In this document: piece by piece, positions 1 through 12,487 of the stretch
How positions within the stretch are numbered: the first letter of the stretch is position 1
How the letters are laid out: every line of letters begins with the position of its first letter
NCBI GenBank assembly: GCA_018398765.1
Contig: JAHBMJ010005774.1
Location: forward strand, 31,490-65,508
Length of the DNA stretch: 34,019 nt
Source of the DNA: Chromera velia
Taxonomy: Eukaryota > Sar > Chromeraceae
Reading direction: 5' to 3'
Notes under the pieces: generated by a model
The model's database searches: none
The model's input: only the letters and a program-made list of their open reading frames with translations
Told to the model about the DNA's origin: nothing
Position numbers and translations under genes: made by a program

Positions 1-33
1 CCGGTGGCCCCACCCCCCCCTTCCTTCACTTAC

Positions 34-1048
34 CATTCTGAACTATGCGGGTTGCGTGAAGAGACGGGCAGAGGTCAATCACCGCCACGGGTGCCGCCCT
101 CCTTGCAGGACTGTGCACTCTCTCTCTGCCTGCAGATGCCACTACCTTCAATTTCCTCAGCACGTCATCTGATCTCTTCATCAACACTGCGTGCTTCAGC
201 TTCCGTCTCTCAGCCGCCACAGCCGCAGCAGTGGCTACGTGTCCCGGAAAGATGTGGGGCACCTCCCCCATCAGATCCCTGTCCCAATCTCCCAGAACTG
301 CAGCTTCTGTCTCACAAGACTCGGACGCCGCCCTTTCTGGCAATCTCCTTTCGGGACTTTCGCGGCGCGGAGACGGCTTGGGGGACCCATTGCGCCGCCG
401 CCGCAGGGGATCGTCTGACAACAACACTGCTTCTTCAATGGCCCCCACAGGTCCTGCAAGAGGAGAGGGAGGCCTCTGCTGGAGGGTACCAGAGGGCCCC
501 GGCATGTCATTCAGAGAACATATGCCGGGGTCCGCTGGTTCCAGAAGGGACCTAAAGGGCCCCCTTGGCACTGGACTCCCCCCCCCGCCCACTAGAGTCG
601 GCTGTGTGACCGCAGTTGAGAGGGCAGATGCAGGTGGAGGGAGAGGTACCCTTCTGACTGAGGAAGCGATCCAGAGTGTTCGTGGGGGTTCTGCTGCTTG
701 AAGTTCTGACTTGTGATCAAAGGGCTTTTGCCCCCGGGTGGACCCTACAGAGAGGGCTTCTCTGGGGGGGGGGGACCTGCGAAGACCTGTGTGGGAGTGT
801 TGACTGAGACGTGGGGGTGGAGACGGGCCCGTGGCGTCGACACTCAGCCCTCCTTCCTCTCGAGGGAGTGTCATCCGCCCAGGCCCCTTCTTTCTGTTTG
901 GGGATGAGGGAGGGGAGGAGACGTTACGATATGGAGACGAAGAAACTGATTGTGGCATGAGGGCAGGGGAGGAGACGGCAGACAGAAGGTCCGGCGGCAC
1001 GTCTCTCAAGTAAGACAGAAGGGTCGCCCAGTTGCTTGCAGAGATTGC
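34..1048 (-). CDS. Best-supported exon of the left-edge minus-strand gene
   Basis: Open for 338 codons, starting AISASNWATLLSYLRDVPPD and ending at a donor matching GTAAGT. The C-terminal part has a basic stretch (LKHAVLMKRSDDVLRKLK) after a Pro/Ser/Arg-rich middle. The in-frame stop 6 bases beyond the donor would end the protein only if the intron were retained. Overlapping plus-strand frames are shorter and lack good splice sites. Confidence 0.6.
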
Positions 1049-4000
1049 CTGCATGTAATGTAAAGGGAACAAAGGAAGGGGAAGGGAGTCATATGATGAG
1101 AAGCAGCAGGCAGAGAAGCGGAATCCGCAAGGCACGAAAAATATAAACAAAAACCAGGAAGGATATTCTCCGTACGGCATCTTCGGATGGAAGCCGAGCT
1201 AGGAGGATTTTCTGAGGAGACATACGAATTCAGCACTCACGGAAACACCGCAGCCACCATTATTGTATTGTACGATCACCCCACAGATTGATTCTCATAT
1301 TTCCCTTGCACCCTCCCCCTTTCCCCCCTTCACATCCCAGCTGACCTTTTCCTCCCTTTCCCATTTGTCTCCTTCCCTCCCCCTCTCAACAGGAGACATC
1401 AGCCCCCCTTCCAACCCTCCTGACAGCGGTCCTTTTGGACACAGAAACCGCAGCTCCTTCTCCCCTTCCCTCAAAGTCACGAGCAGGCTCAAAGTGTCGA
1501 AGTCAGAACTCAGGCTCTCGACAGAAATTACAGACAGTCTGGAAATTCCCTGCAAAAAATCATCACGCCAGGACCAAAAAAAAAAAAAACAATTCACGGG
1601 GGCGGAGCATGTGGGAGAGGGAAGGGGGGAAGGAGAAATACAAAACCACTACGAGAAAGCCACCAAAGGACGATTGATTGCTGCTCCCCTGGCCAATGCA
1701 AACGAGAGAAAGACATTAGAAAGACCGGAAGAGGGCATGGATGCCAAAACAAAGGAGGGAGAAACGGTCATGCATGCAGTCAAAGATGAAACTGTCGACC
1801 CCCCCGCAGTCCTGCCGTCCCATCCTAAGCCATTGCTTCAGCTAACCATTGTCAGAGGGTCATACGATTCATCTGTCTTTGAGGGTCCCCCGTTAGGCTG
1901 CCTGCAGGGCGGGAAGGAGAGAGGGATTGGGAGAACTTCGGCATGCGATGGGAAACCCCTGTATGCTTCTTCGGTCCTGCTTATCAGACGGGTATGCTTA
2001 TCTACTTCTGCTTGCAGTCACGGGTCGCAAAGTAGCTAGGTCTCATGTCTTCCATTCACATTTTGAGGGCCAAAACAAAACCATACCTCCTCCAAACCTC
2101 GAAGAAAGATGAGCCCGTCTCCCAGCTTTCCCATCATGTCGAGGCCTCAAGGCAACAAAACCACAGAGACACACAGTGACGGTCTCAAAGAAGAAAAGAG
2201 AGGAACCGAAACTATTCCACCAACCAACCAGAGAAGGTCCGAAAGATTCGAAGAAAGACGAAGAAATCCGTGCACCCTCTTCACCAAAGGTCCACCACCA
2301 GCACCCTTTGGGGATGTGTGCGGAGAAGCTTCCTCTCTCTCTCGCAGCAGCAACAGGGTCGCTGGGGAACCTGATATGTCGATCATTCGTTCATTCATTC
2401 ATTCATTCATTCATTCATGCATGCATCAAGTCCGTTCGTTACATTATTCAATAGACAAGCAAATCCAGCTATCATGCATATCATGAAAACCAATCTGTCA
2501 TCCATTTCATCATTGTTTCATTCATTTGCTACTCTATTGAACAACTTGTTCACTTTCATGACATACCATCACCGACAAAGAAACCAGGGAGCGGGAGAGA
2601 AGCTGTTTGAAAGGAAGAGAGTCGCGTAGAAAACCGACAAGAAGGAGAATGTGAAAGAGCGAAGAAGATCGGCAGGCAGAAGTGGAATTTCGATCAGTTC
2701 CCCTTTGCATGCCTTCTCCGCGCAAGCCGAATGAATCTGCCTTCCTTTTCCATACACACTCCGATAAGCCATTCGGTGCATGCCCATTCCCCTCCTCTTC
2801 TCTTCTCACAAAACCCCCCCACCAACAGACCTCTGGTTGCGGGATGCACCCCTTGGAGCGTCTCTGCAGGTAGCCGTACAAAAAGATACACGCATCATCA
2901 AGGGGTGCTTCCCAGGGTTGCCAGATGACAGGAAGTTCTAATGGATGAACGAACGAACAAGCAGACATCCGAACAGAGAGAGAGAAACCGGGAAGGAGGG
3001 CGGTACTGAAATGAACAATTTCCAATCTTCATTGGCATGCCATTCTCATCAGTGAATCGTCCTTAATGCTCCGGGCACATCGAAAGAATGTTCCCCCTCC
3101 TTCTGTTCTCGTTTTGTTAGCTCCAGGGCGGGGGTGGGTGGGGGATGATCTTTTGTATGCTGCAGAGGTCCTCCCTCTTCTAGATACAAAAGGAAACCCA
3201 GGGTCAAATCAAACGTACACAGACGGAATCTTGCTTGGGGGTTGATTGGTCTGACAGCAACAATCATCTGAAAGACAAAATGTGGTTTCACTGACCTCTG
3301 ACACTCTGAGGTTTGATTTTGGGTTGGTCCAATGTGCTAGTTGCTTCTCCTTGGTCAACAACACGAGAAGAAGGAGAAGAATGCTCGCCCTCGCCTTTCG
3401 TTCCTTCCCTCTCTGGACTTGCACTGACTGCAAACACACCTCCTGTGAAGGAAGGAGGCTGAAGGGGCCCTAGAGGAGCGGCTTTGTTGGCATCCTTGGC
3501 TTCTCTCTCTTCTTCTGCATTTGTCTGTTTCAATCTGTCCTTACTCAGTTCTCTCAAGACCACACGCTTCGTTCCCTTTTCCTCTCCACCCCCATCTTCT
3601 TTGCTCTGTGCTGTAAGGAAAAGGGAACTTTTGGTGTCTTTCTTCGGAGAATGTGGAAAGGATTCGAAGGTCCGGGATTTCTGATGGTCTGTTCCTACAC
3701 AAGATTTAAAGGAGAGAGAAAGAGGATCGCGTGTTGCTGAACGGAAGGTTGACTGTCTGGAAGGAGAACGCGCAGGACTCTTGCCTCCTCCAGACACAAT
3801 GCGGTCTTCCAAGGTTTTGGAGGGACTGCGGGCTTCCTTCTCATCCCGCCTACCGTTGCAGTTATTGCAGACGTTGCCGGACTTTTGGCGTCTTACATGA
3901 GGAGAATCAACGCGTGTTGTGTCGATATGTGTTGCAGGCAACGAAGACTCACTTCCTTCCTTCTGCTTCCCCTGTCTTCCTGTCTTACTTATGTTGCGTT

Positions 4001-4166
4001 CCGATTTGTACAGATGACCAGGAGGCCTCTTTTCTTTTGCTCCGTGCCTTCCTCGAGGTCCTCTCTCCTGCCCGCTCCCGTTGTCGTCACTGTCTGACCC
4101 GTTCCAATCGAAGCAAAGCTCCCTCTCGCTTGGAGGGGTCCCTACGGAGAAGGCAGACTGATTCAT
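34..4166 (-). CDS. Partial multi-exon gene, disordered Ser/Pro/Arg-rich protein
   Basis: I do not recognise this protein. On the minus strand several protein-like segments lie in the same direction. Segment 4166-3288 is 292 codons open from an ATG and rich in Lys, Arg, Ser and Glu (SPSK, SPARSPSR). Segment 2937-2831 reads LPVIWQPWEAPLDDACIFLY onward, between a TAG acceptor and a CAGAG|GTCTG donor. Exon 1549-1346 (68 codons, phase 0 to 0) follows a TTTTTTGCAG acceptor and ends at AAAAG|GTCAGC. Exon 1048-34 (338 codons plus one base) follows ACATGCAG and ends at AATG|GTAAGTGAAGG, an excellent donor, so the gene continues past the left edge. The last exon is rich in PPP, RRESPERR and SSPP, which points to a disordered regulatory protein. 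The two left exons join in frame. The links between 1549, 2831 and 3288 are unresolved, and the right-hand segments could belong to a separate gene. Confidence 0.5.
2384..2417. repeat. (ATTC)n microsatellite
   Basis: About eight ATTC units, ending in a TGCATGCA octamer at 2418-2425. It lies between the proposed exons of the left-edge gene, so it is probably intronic. Confidence 0.9.
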
Positions 4167-5640
4167 TCAGGCACAGTGAGCGGGTAGCCTTCCCTCTGTC
4201 TCATCAAAGACGTTGGGGGGACCGAAAAGTTCTGATTAGGGTCAACGGATCTATCAACGTGTCGGAGTCCGAATTGCATGTATAATTAAGCAACAGATGC
4301 ACTCGATGTCGTCTTCAAAACAACACACTGTTGCCAGGTGAAGACTGAAAACTAGCTCTGCGAGCGAGCCCTCACCAGAGAAGAGCTAGAGTAGCGGACA
4401 AAGCTGGCGGGTGCTGCATGCATGGTCAACCCGTGTAGACCATTGTAGACCGGCGACAATACGGCAACACACACATCCGTAACATAGGTACGTGATTATA
4501 CGCGTGCATCATTGCGTGCTTGAAAACGCAACATGCAGCGCTAATTCATGCATAAGTGCCTGCATGACCCGGCGCGCTTTGCGGCAAGCTCCACTTGAAT
4601 GCACAACCGACCCGGTCGGACCGAACAGTTGTTAATTTCTCTGAGTTGTTTGTAGTTGTTTGGATGAGCTATTAATTGCTTAGAGCTATCATAGCTGCTA
4701 TATATTGCACAACTTTGAATTGTATGCACACTTCCATCAGTTCAATATGAGACACATTTTTTTGATTGTGGTAGATTATGGGAACTCCCGGAAGTACTTG
4801 GTAGTACTGGGGAGTGTTGAATAATTAGATCTGAACAGATTTCCCTCTATCTGCGACATTCCTCTATACCCATTATAGTCTATCTCTCTCGCAGCGAGTC
4901 TAGCTATCTTTAGCTATCTGTCATACATGCACATACTTCCACAGTGGATAACAGCGGGAATTTTATAGCAAACGAATGAGCGGACAAGTAAAACACAATA
5001 AACTCTAAGACACAGTGACACACTAAGACACAATATGTAACATGCATGAACAACCTATGTCAAAGGTTATTGAGTCTTCTTTCATCAACTCTTCTTACCT
5101 TTAGCTGTAGAATAAGACACTCTCTGTACTTTACTCTCTGCATACATAATATTTCAGACCATTCGTTGTCTTTCTCCATTTTATCTCTTAAATTGAATGA
5201 AGACACCCTGCTTATAATATTAAAACATCTAAATTTGTTTTCTTTTTTTTTTTAATTTAACATACTGGATATATGGATGACGATAGCGCATCATAGTCAT
5301 AGTCATCATCATAATATAATATTAATCGGTCTACAGGCCATCATGCAATGCATAAGTCTAGGACAATGCTGTATTGCCCTTTTGTCAGACCTCATGGTCA
5401 CAATTTAATAAATTACTTTCATTTTCCCCCTCCACAAGTACGTGACAATTCTACGTACAATTCATTTAATATATACACATGAAATGTGATATAATAATTC
5501 AAAAAAAAAAATAATAATTCATATTTCATTGAATGCATACAATCAACGTTTTTAATTCATATCAATCAGAAATCATGCAAACGTAGAGAGTCCCAACTAG
5601 GACTTTAATTTAAGGAAGCGCACCGCGTCTGGTCCCCTCG
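4167..5640. other. AT-rich intergenic island, no gene seen
   Basis: From about 4280 the sequence becomes AT-rich with many stops in all frames. It holds short direct repeats (TAGCTATCT around 4908-4920; ATAATAATTC twice around 5490-5520), A/T runs and a TGCATGCA octamer at 4416-4423. No open frame here looks like a protein. It is probably a spacer between the left-edge gene and the next unit. Confidence 0.6.
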
Positions 5641-7120
5641 CCCCCTCCGGCCATCCTTTCATCCGGACGTCCACCCATTGGCTCCTCTGGAGGACATGCA
5701 GACCAGATCATCAACACGCCATGGGGAGATCGATACGTCGTTGTGTTGCACACATGCATGAGCTGATACAGTCATGCAGACATGCATGCACTCATGCAAT
5801 CTGTTGAATTGTAGACACAAACAGCCCCGATGAAGGTACACATGCATCGAAAGAGATCCTTCGGTAATCAATTGGCTGCATGGCAATGCACCAACAGAGC
5901 GAAAGCACCTGCAGTGCAGGCCCGAAAAGTGCGCCTACAAAAATACACACACAGAGACAGAGAGAGAGGGGGAGAGAGAGAGAGGACAAGACGGAGACCT
6001 ATAAGATGAGGCCGGAGGGATGGATCCATTGGAGCGTCCCATCGCCCCTCCCCTTTACTTTCACTGTTCTTTCCAATCAGATACCGACACACACAGCCTG
6101 GGCCGGACGATCTCTCTGTCTCTCTCTCTGTGTGTGTCTGTGCTTGTGTGTGTAGAGAAACATGGATGGTGAGCCAACAGATCGATCTGTCTGTTGCTAC
6201 CTCAGTGAGTGAGTGAGGGAGTGCACATTGCACCCACTCACTTCCCTTCTCTCCTCTCCTCTGAGTCTCCTCACATGCACCAGCTTCCCCCCGCGACCTT
6301 TCCCTCCCTCCCTCCAGGAATGTTTTCCTTCCGCAGTGACTGACGGAAGAAAGCGGACGGGACCGGAAGGAAGAAAAGGACGGTGAATGGGTGCGTGCAG
6401 GCCATCACTTCACGGGGGTGTGTTGCATTTGTGGGGAGACGAAGACAACCTGCTTGGGGGGGATTGGGCTGTCTTCTTCCTTTCCAATAAAGAGAAAGGA
6501 AGGAAAGTGGAGAAAGAAAGAGAAGAGTGAAGACGAACGGAGAAAAGAAGGGCGCACGGATTGGGGGAGGAATTCTTGCATGCTTACAAATCGAGACACA
6601 GAAAAAGAGGGAGGTTCTTCTTCTCTTCTTTCTGCGACAAGAAGCACTTCCTCTCCTGCCTTCCCTTCCCTTCTTCCTACGCCCCGAAGTAATGCTGCCA
6701 GCGCCACAAGCTTTCTTTGAAACCACGGCCCAGTGCAGGCCCAGAAGAGAGGAGAGGAGAGGAGGGAAGAGCCAACACTGATTGATTGGAAATGTCCCTC
6801 CCCTATCCCTCCTTCCAATCAGTCAGTCGTTACCATAATCGCTGAGTGCGATGTCGTGTGATGCGAAGATGTGGATCTTCTTCTGATTATGTCCTCTGCG
6901 CCTCTCTTGATTTGTCTTCGCTGCCTGCCTGCCTGCCAGCCAGACTTTTTGGTGTTTTCTTCTGATGGAGCTCCCCTTCTTTCTTGCCTCCCTACTTTCT
7001 TCTTCTGTCTGGCTGTTGAGCTGCTGAACGAACAGAGAGAGGTGCGTTTTGGCACATGGAGTGGGCGGGAGAGAGGATGTTTCCGTGCTTGCTTCTTTCC
7101 TGGCTCCTTTCTGGATGTGC

Positions 7121-7165
7121 AAAAGAAAAGAAAGGAAAAGAAAAGAAAAGAAAAGAAAAGAAAAG
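7121..7165. repeat. (AAAAG)n microsatellite
   Basis: About nine AAAAG units with one variation. It has no stop codon on the plus strand, which explains a Lys/Arg-rich open frame here. Confidence 0.9.
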
Positions 7166-7774
7166 GAGACATAAGAGTCCTGGACTGTTCCCTGAAGAAG
7201 GAGGCAGGCAGGCAAGTGGAAGTGGAAAGGAGAAGAAGACAGAGACGAAAAAAGAACGGAAGAAAGAAAAGAGAAGAAAGATGGAGAGGAAAACTACCGG
7301 AGAGGAAAACTGGTCCAGTGAAAGGAGCGTTCAATGAATTACTTTTTTTTGTTTATGCAAAGGCGCATGAGAAAGGAGTCACTCAATCGACCACTCCGCT
7401 CTTGCATTCCCACTTGAGATGGTCGAAAGAAACAGAGAGGGAGGCAGGGAGGGAGAGAGGGACAGAAGAAAGAAAGAGCAGACGGCCGTCTGTCTGCTGT
7501 TTATTTAATTACACTTCCACCATGCCCCATGGTAAGAAGATGGATGAACAGGTAGGGTAAGTCGAGTCGAATAAATCATCGAAAGAGAAAGAGAAAGAAA
7601 GGCGAGTGGCGAAAGGGCTTCGGAAGAAAGAACCTCCTCACCTTGTCTTGTCTTGTTACGTGTCGGTCGGTCAATTTTCACCATCCTCTCGGTCCTCTTC
7701 TCTCTCTTTCTGTTCACTACAGGACTCGGCACGCGTAGCCGGTGTCAAACACACACACCCACGAACACAGAGAG

Positions 7775-7777
<3 letters not shown>

Positions 7778-7806
<29 letters not shown>
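7778..7806. repeat. (CA)n microsatellite
   Basis: An uninterrupted CA dinucleotide tract of 14 units in the low-complexity region left of the GSK3 gene. Confidence 0.95.
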
Positions 7807-7809
<3 letters not shown>

Positions 7810-8714
7810 TAACAACACAAGCAGACGGAAAAAGCCAACAAGGAATCAAAGCTACAGACGCATATGAAAGGTCTGCCGCATCCCATCCCATCCCACCCCT
7901 CCCCATCAAATTAATTTGTGTCTCCTCTCCTCCCGTCCCCCAGTCTTCGTCTTCACAGGGTCCTTCTACCAACGGAGAGAGAAACGCTCACAAAGGAAAA
8001 AGGGGAAGCAGCAACGAAGAGGAAGGGAGAGCAAGGCAGGCAGAAAGAAAGAAAAGTGCAAAAGAAAATGCAGAAGGGAAAAGTGAAACAGTGCAGCAAT
8101 AGATACATATTAATAATGGCCCAGAAAGAGACATCGTCCCTCTCTTTGTTTTCTTCTTCCCTCTCTTTATCCATTTTGCCATCTTCGTCTCCCTTCTTGT
8201 GCACCACCGTTTTTATTTATTCCTCCCGCCGCCTCGGCCAAAAAACAGCAGAGGCGCAGCAGACAATTTTGCCCGCCTCCCTTGAGTGAGAGGACAGGGA
8301 GACAGTGAGACAGAGAGAGAGAGAGACGGAAGGAAACACACCGATCTCTCCCGATGCACTTTGTCCCCCTTCCATCCATCCTCCCTTCCCTTCCCTCAAT
8401 CAATTAAAGTTACCAAACCGACGTCCATCAATCGATACACTTACTTGATTCCTTCATTTATTTACTTATTGCATTTTTCAACAACCGCACGCCATCCTGC
8501 TGACTTTTCTCTGTTCCGTCTCCCACTCCCACCCACTCAATACAAAGGCAACACTCCTTCCTTCCATCACCCCGCCACCCTCCTCCCGTCCTTAATCCCC
8601 ACAAGTATATTTTCTCTCTATCTCACCTGAGAACCGAACCCCAAAGCTAGCTAGCTATACTCTCCCCGATCACTCACTCGCCTTATAGGGTCTACCCTCC
8701 GTCCTGCCTCCTGC

Positions 8715-11324
8715 CTACCCCGTCACGCGGACCGACGCATTGCTCGCCCCGAGTCCCCCAGCCCCCAGGACCCCCGAGGGCCCCTCACTGCTCACGTTCC
8801 CCCCCAGGACGCTTCCCTGCGCCTGTGCCTGTGTGTGAGAGACCGGACGGTACCAAGGAGGAACCAACTTCTCCAGCAGGCCGGGGGAGCACGCTCGCTT
8901 CTCCTCTGTACACAAACAGAGACAATCAAAGTGGAAGGTAGAAGATGTAAAAAAACATACACCCACGCACGCACGGAGAGGAGAGGAAAAGGAAAGAGGG
9001 GGGAGAGGGAAAGAGAGCGCTACAGATCCTTCCTTTGTCGTCCTTGTCTTCTTCTCTTTCTTCTGTGTTGACGCACGTCTCGCCGGTTTGTGTGCTTGAA
9101 TTTCCTGTCGAGGGAAGAAACACCTTCCATGCACTCAAAGCATCATGCGGAAGAACAAAGAAAGAACATCACGGGGAGGGGACGCAGGCACAACACAGCT
9201 GACGATTGGACTGCTGCTGCGATGCTGCCTGTCTGTACACAGGCAGGCAGGCAAAGGGCCCTCCTTCGGTATTCATCAACCCCCCCTCTCTCTGGACCAA
9301 CTGTCTGACTGAAAGGGAAAGTCTTCTTGTCGTCTAACTGACTGACTGACCTTCTGTGAAATCGAAGAGGTCTGGCAGCTCCTTGCCTCCTGGGAGTTTT
9401 GTGTTGGGGTCCCTCAATTCATCAAAGAAAGGATGACCTAGGGCCTCTATTGGCCTGATTCTCTGGGAGGGCGCGTACTGGAGGAGCATGGTGATCAGAT
9501 GCACAGCGTCGGGACAGGCACGGGATCGGAACACCTGCACGCATACACACATCAGACAGAGACACATGCAGACACAGTCTTTCTCTTGGTGCGCGCAATT
9601 TATTCTTTATTTCTTTGAGAGAAGGAGCGAGTGAAGCAGAGAGAGTGAACAGAGAAAAGGACGCCACAGTCACCTAATATCCAGGGAGTGAGTGAGGGCA
9701 AGTGTGGGGGGAAGGGGAAGGGGAGGCAAGTCGCGACAGTGAGGGAAAGGGAGGTAAGGACACGGAGAAGAGAGACCGAGGTCCCATAAAGAGGAGAAGA
9801 GAGAACTGTACTTGGCTACAGGAAGGAAGGAAGGGAGGAAGGGAGGGAGGAGTCTCCGATGAATCCAGACAGATCCCCCCATGCAGGCAGGCAGGCCCTC
9901 CTCCCTCTTCCCACCTTGCTCCATGGGTGTGGCTTGATGTTGGGGAATTTGAACTCGGTGTAGTTAGGGTTCATTGCCATCAGCTGATCGCGAGAGGGGG
10001 TCCCGAGAACCTGAAAGAAAAAAAAAAGTTGAGGGCACGCGAAAATGTACGTTGTCAATGTGATCTCTCCTCATTCTTTGAAACTTGAAAGCAGCCACTC
10101 ACGCAGAAGAAGCTCGCTCCTCTTCTCCCCGACTCACGCAAACAAGTCTCTCTGTCTGTCTGTCGAGTTCTTCATACACTCTTCCTCCCTCACTGTATCC
10201 CCACCTCGAAGCTCGGTCAGGTAGGCAGACTGGGGTTAGAAAGGGGGTCATGCAGTCAAACAAAAAACGGGAGGGGAAAACGGAACTTGCATGTACTGCC
10301 TGCTAGATCGCTCTACTGCATTCATTCATTATGTGCCAAATGAACTTCTTCATCAATCCATAGGATCGATCTGGGGGAGACAATGAAAGGAATTAAGAGA
10401 AGACGACAGATCGATCCGATCGGTGCACGTCTGCATGCTCTGACCGATTCCTTTTTTCTTTCCGTCTCTTCCAACTGCCTTCTCCCGATCAGACAAACAG
10501 ACAGACAGACCATCAGACCAACACAATACCCACGACCACAGACAGAATTAGAACTCACTGACCGACCTTGATGATCTCCACCAACTGATCGACCCCCGAC
10601 TCCCCAGGGAAGAGGGGAACTCCCAAAATCATCTCCGCCATCACGCACCCTGCAGCAAGCAGGCAAGGAGCGAAGGAAGGAAAGAAGAAACGAAGAAAGG
10701 GCAAGGAGGATTACCGCCACATAAACTAAACCCAAACGAATCATACAGACAGGGACCGGGAAATTTGAAAGGGATCTTTCTATCTCTTTCACCTTTCACT
10801 TCTCATCCTTCTGTCCCTCTCCCGCTCATGCTTCCTTCCACTAAGCCCATTGAACTTTGCTTCCTCTTCCTGACCCAGTCCAATCCCCGCGACATCCCCA
10901 CCTCCTTTTCATTCGCTTTTCTTCGGACTCCTCACCCCACCCCCTTCCATCTGAAAATGAATGAAAAACCAGCCGTCGTCTCTCAAAAAAGAAGCTGGCC
11001 TAGGCACTGCTCTCTGTGCCCTGCCATGCTTGCTTTGTTTGCCGTCTGTGCGATTTCCACTAGTTTTCCGACTCCACTTTCGTTGTCGGCCACCATAGGG
11101 ATGGCGACAACAAACCAAAAAACGATAGAATGACACACCAAAACAGAAAAACAAAAAGACACGGCCACACAACAAATCAACAAGCGACCTGGCGACAGAC
11201 TCACCCCCCAGGAGATCAAAGCGCGGGGCCATTACACGAACACACAAACAAAAACAAAACAAAAAAGGACAGAATTACACACAAAAACAAACAAAGAAAG
11301 AAAGAAACCAAGAAAGAAAGGAAG

Positions 11325-11362
<38 letters not shown>

Positions 11363-12422
11363 GAGGGAAGGAAAGAAGGAAGGAAGGAAGGAAGGAAGGA
11401 AGAGTCAAGTTACTCACCCATAGACCAGATGTCGATGGCTGTCGTGTACTCAGTAGCACCGAAGATCAGCTCAGGCGCCCTGTAGTATCTTGAGCAGATA
11501 TACGCCACATTCAACTCCCCAGGCACCAGTCGCTTGGCGGACCCAAAGTCGCAAAGTTTCAAAACATGGACCCGCCCGTCGACCAGCAGATTTTGGGGTT
11601 TAATGTCTCTGTGGCACACCCCCATGTTGTGTGTGTGGGCAAGCGCCCGTGCCAGTTGGTAGGTGTACAGCTTCACAAACAGCATCGGCATCTGCTGCTT
11701 CATCTTTGCGTAGTGTTTCATCACTCTGTAGACCGTCTCGCTCATAAATTCCATCACCACATTCAAAAAAAGTTCGTCGGGCTGCAATCAAAAAGGGTAG
11801 CCAAAGACAACGACGTTTCACACACAGGGCAGACGAAGACAACGATGGTTTGCACAGACGCGAATGAAAAGGGAAAAGAGACCCGATGCGTCGAAGAAAG
11901 ACGACACCACACGGCAGCAGCGAATATCGACGTAAACTTTTTTTGGAAGTCTTTCTGGATCAACCGCAGTGAACATTTGGAAGAGAAATACCTGAAAGAA
12001 CCGCGCGTATGCGCGGATAGACGGAGCCTGAACAAACCTCCCCCCCCATTTCTCTGCTCTTCTCAAGAGACAGGCGACCGGAAGGAAAAACCACTCACAC
12101 TAAATTCCCTTCCTTCAGCATGCCAGCTTTCCTCCCGTCATGTAATCTCTCTTCCCCCCTCTCTCTCACACACAGGCACTCCTCTGCCTCTACCCACATA
12201 CGTACACACACGCAAAAAAAACGATCATCCGACCCCCCCTCGCCTCTCCTCATGCTGCCCGAAGAATGGGCACTCGAGCCCCCGACAAAAAAAGGAATCA
12301 ATCAATCAATCAGAAGTCCCAACTGGATGACTGAATGGAGGGGATTTCATCTTGGGAGAGAAAAAGGAGGGAAAACGGAAAGGAAGTTGTTGTCCCCTCC
12401 CCGACTGCAGCCTTCAGCGGGT

Positions 12423-12487
<65 letters not shown>

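Larger units (their letters stand above)
5641..8714. other. Low-complexity purine/pyrimidine-rich region, no supported gene
   Basis: The stretch is dominated by GA-, GGAA-, AAAAG- and CA-type tracts on the plus strand. The longest open frames translate to KERKKEKK-like or SLSLSL-like peptides, which is what such repeats give in any frame, and none has both a recognisable domain and consistent splice sites. The part next to 8714 is probably the 3' untranslated region of the GSK3 gene, which reads leftwards into it. Confidence 0.5.

Noticed and set aside
1394-2039. Plus-strand open frame of about 215 codons after a CTCTCAACAG acceptor
   Set aside because: It overlaps the opposite-strand exon at 1346-1549, contains a poly-A-derived Lys run and shows no domain. 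It cannot be excluded, but the minus-strand exons have better splice sites and matching phases.
3731-4285. Plus-strand 184-codon frame
   Set aside because: Fully opposite a longer 292-codon minus-strand frame with biased but protein-like composition; no recognisable motif.
6871-7560. Plus-strand 229-codon frame
   Set aside because: Its central and C-terminal parts are AAAAG and GGAA repeats read as KKRKEKK; no domain or splice context.
9334-9350. Kinase ending at the stop just after exon 6 (EGQSVS)
   Set aside because: A good GTCAGT donor lies there, and the next exon at 8905 restores a GSK3-like end (LLEKLVP) in the right phase.
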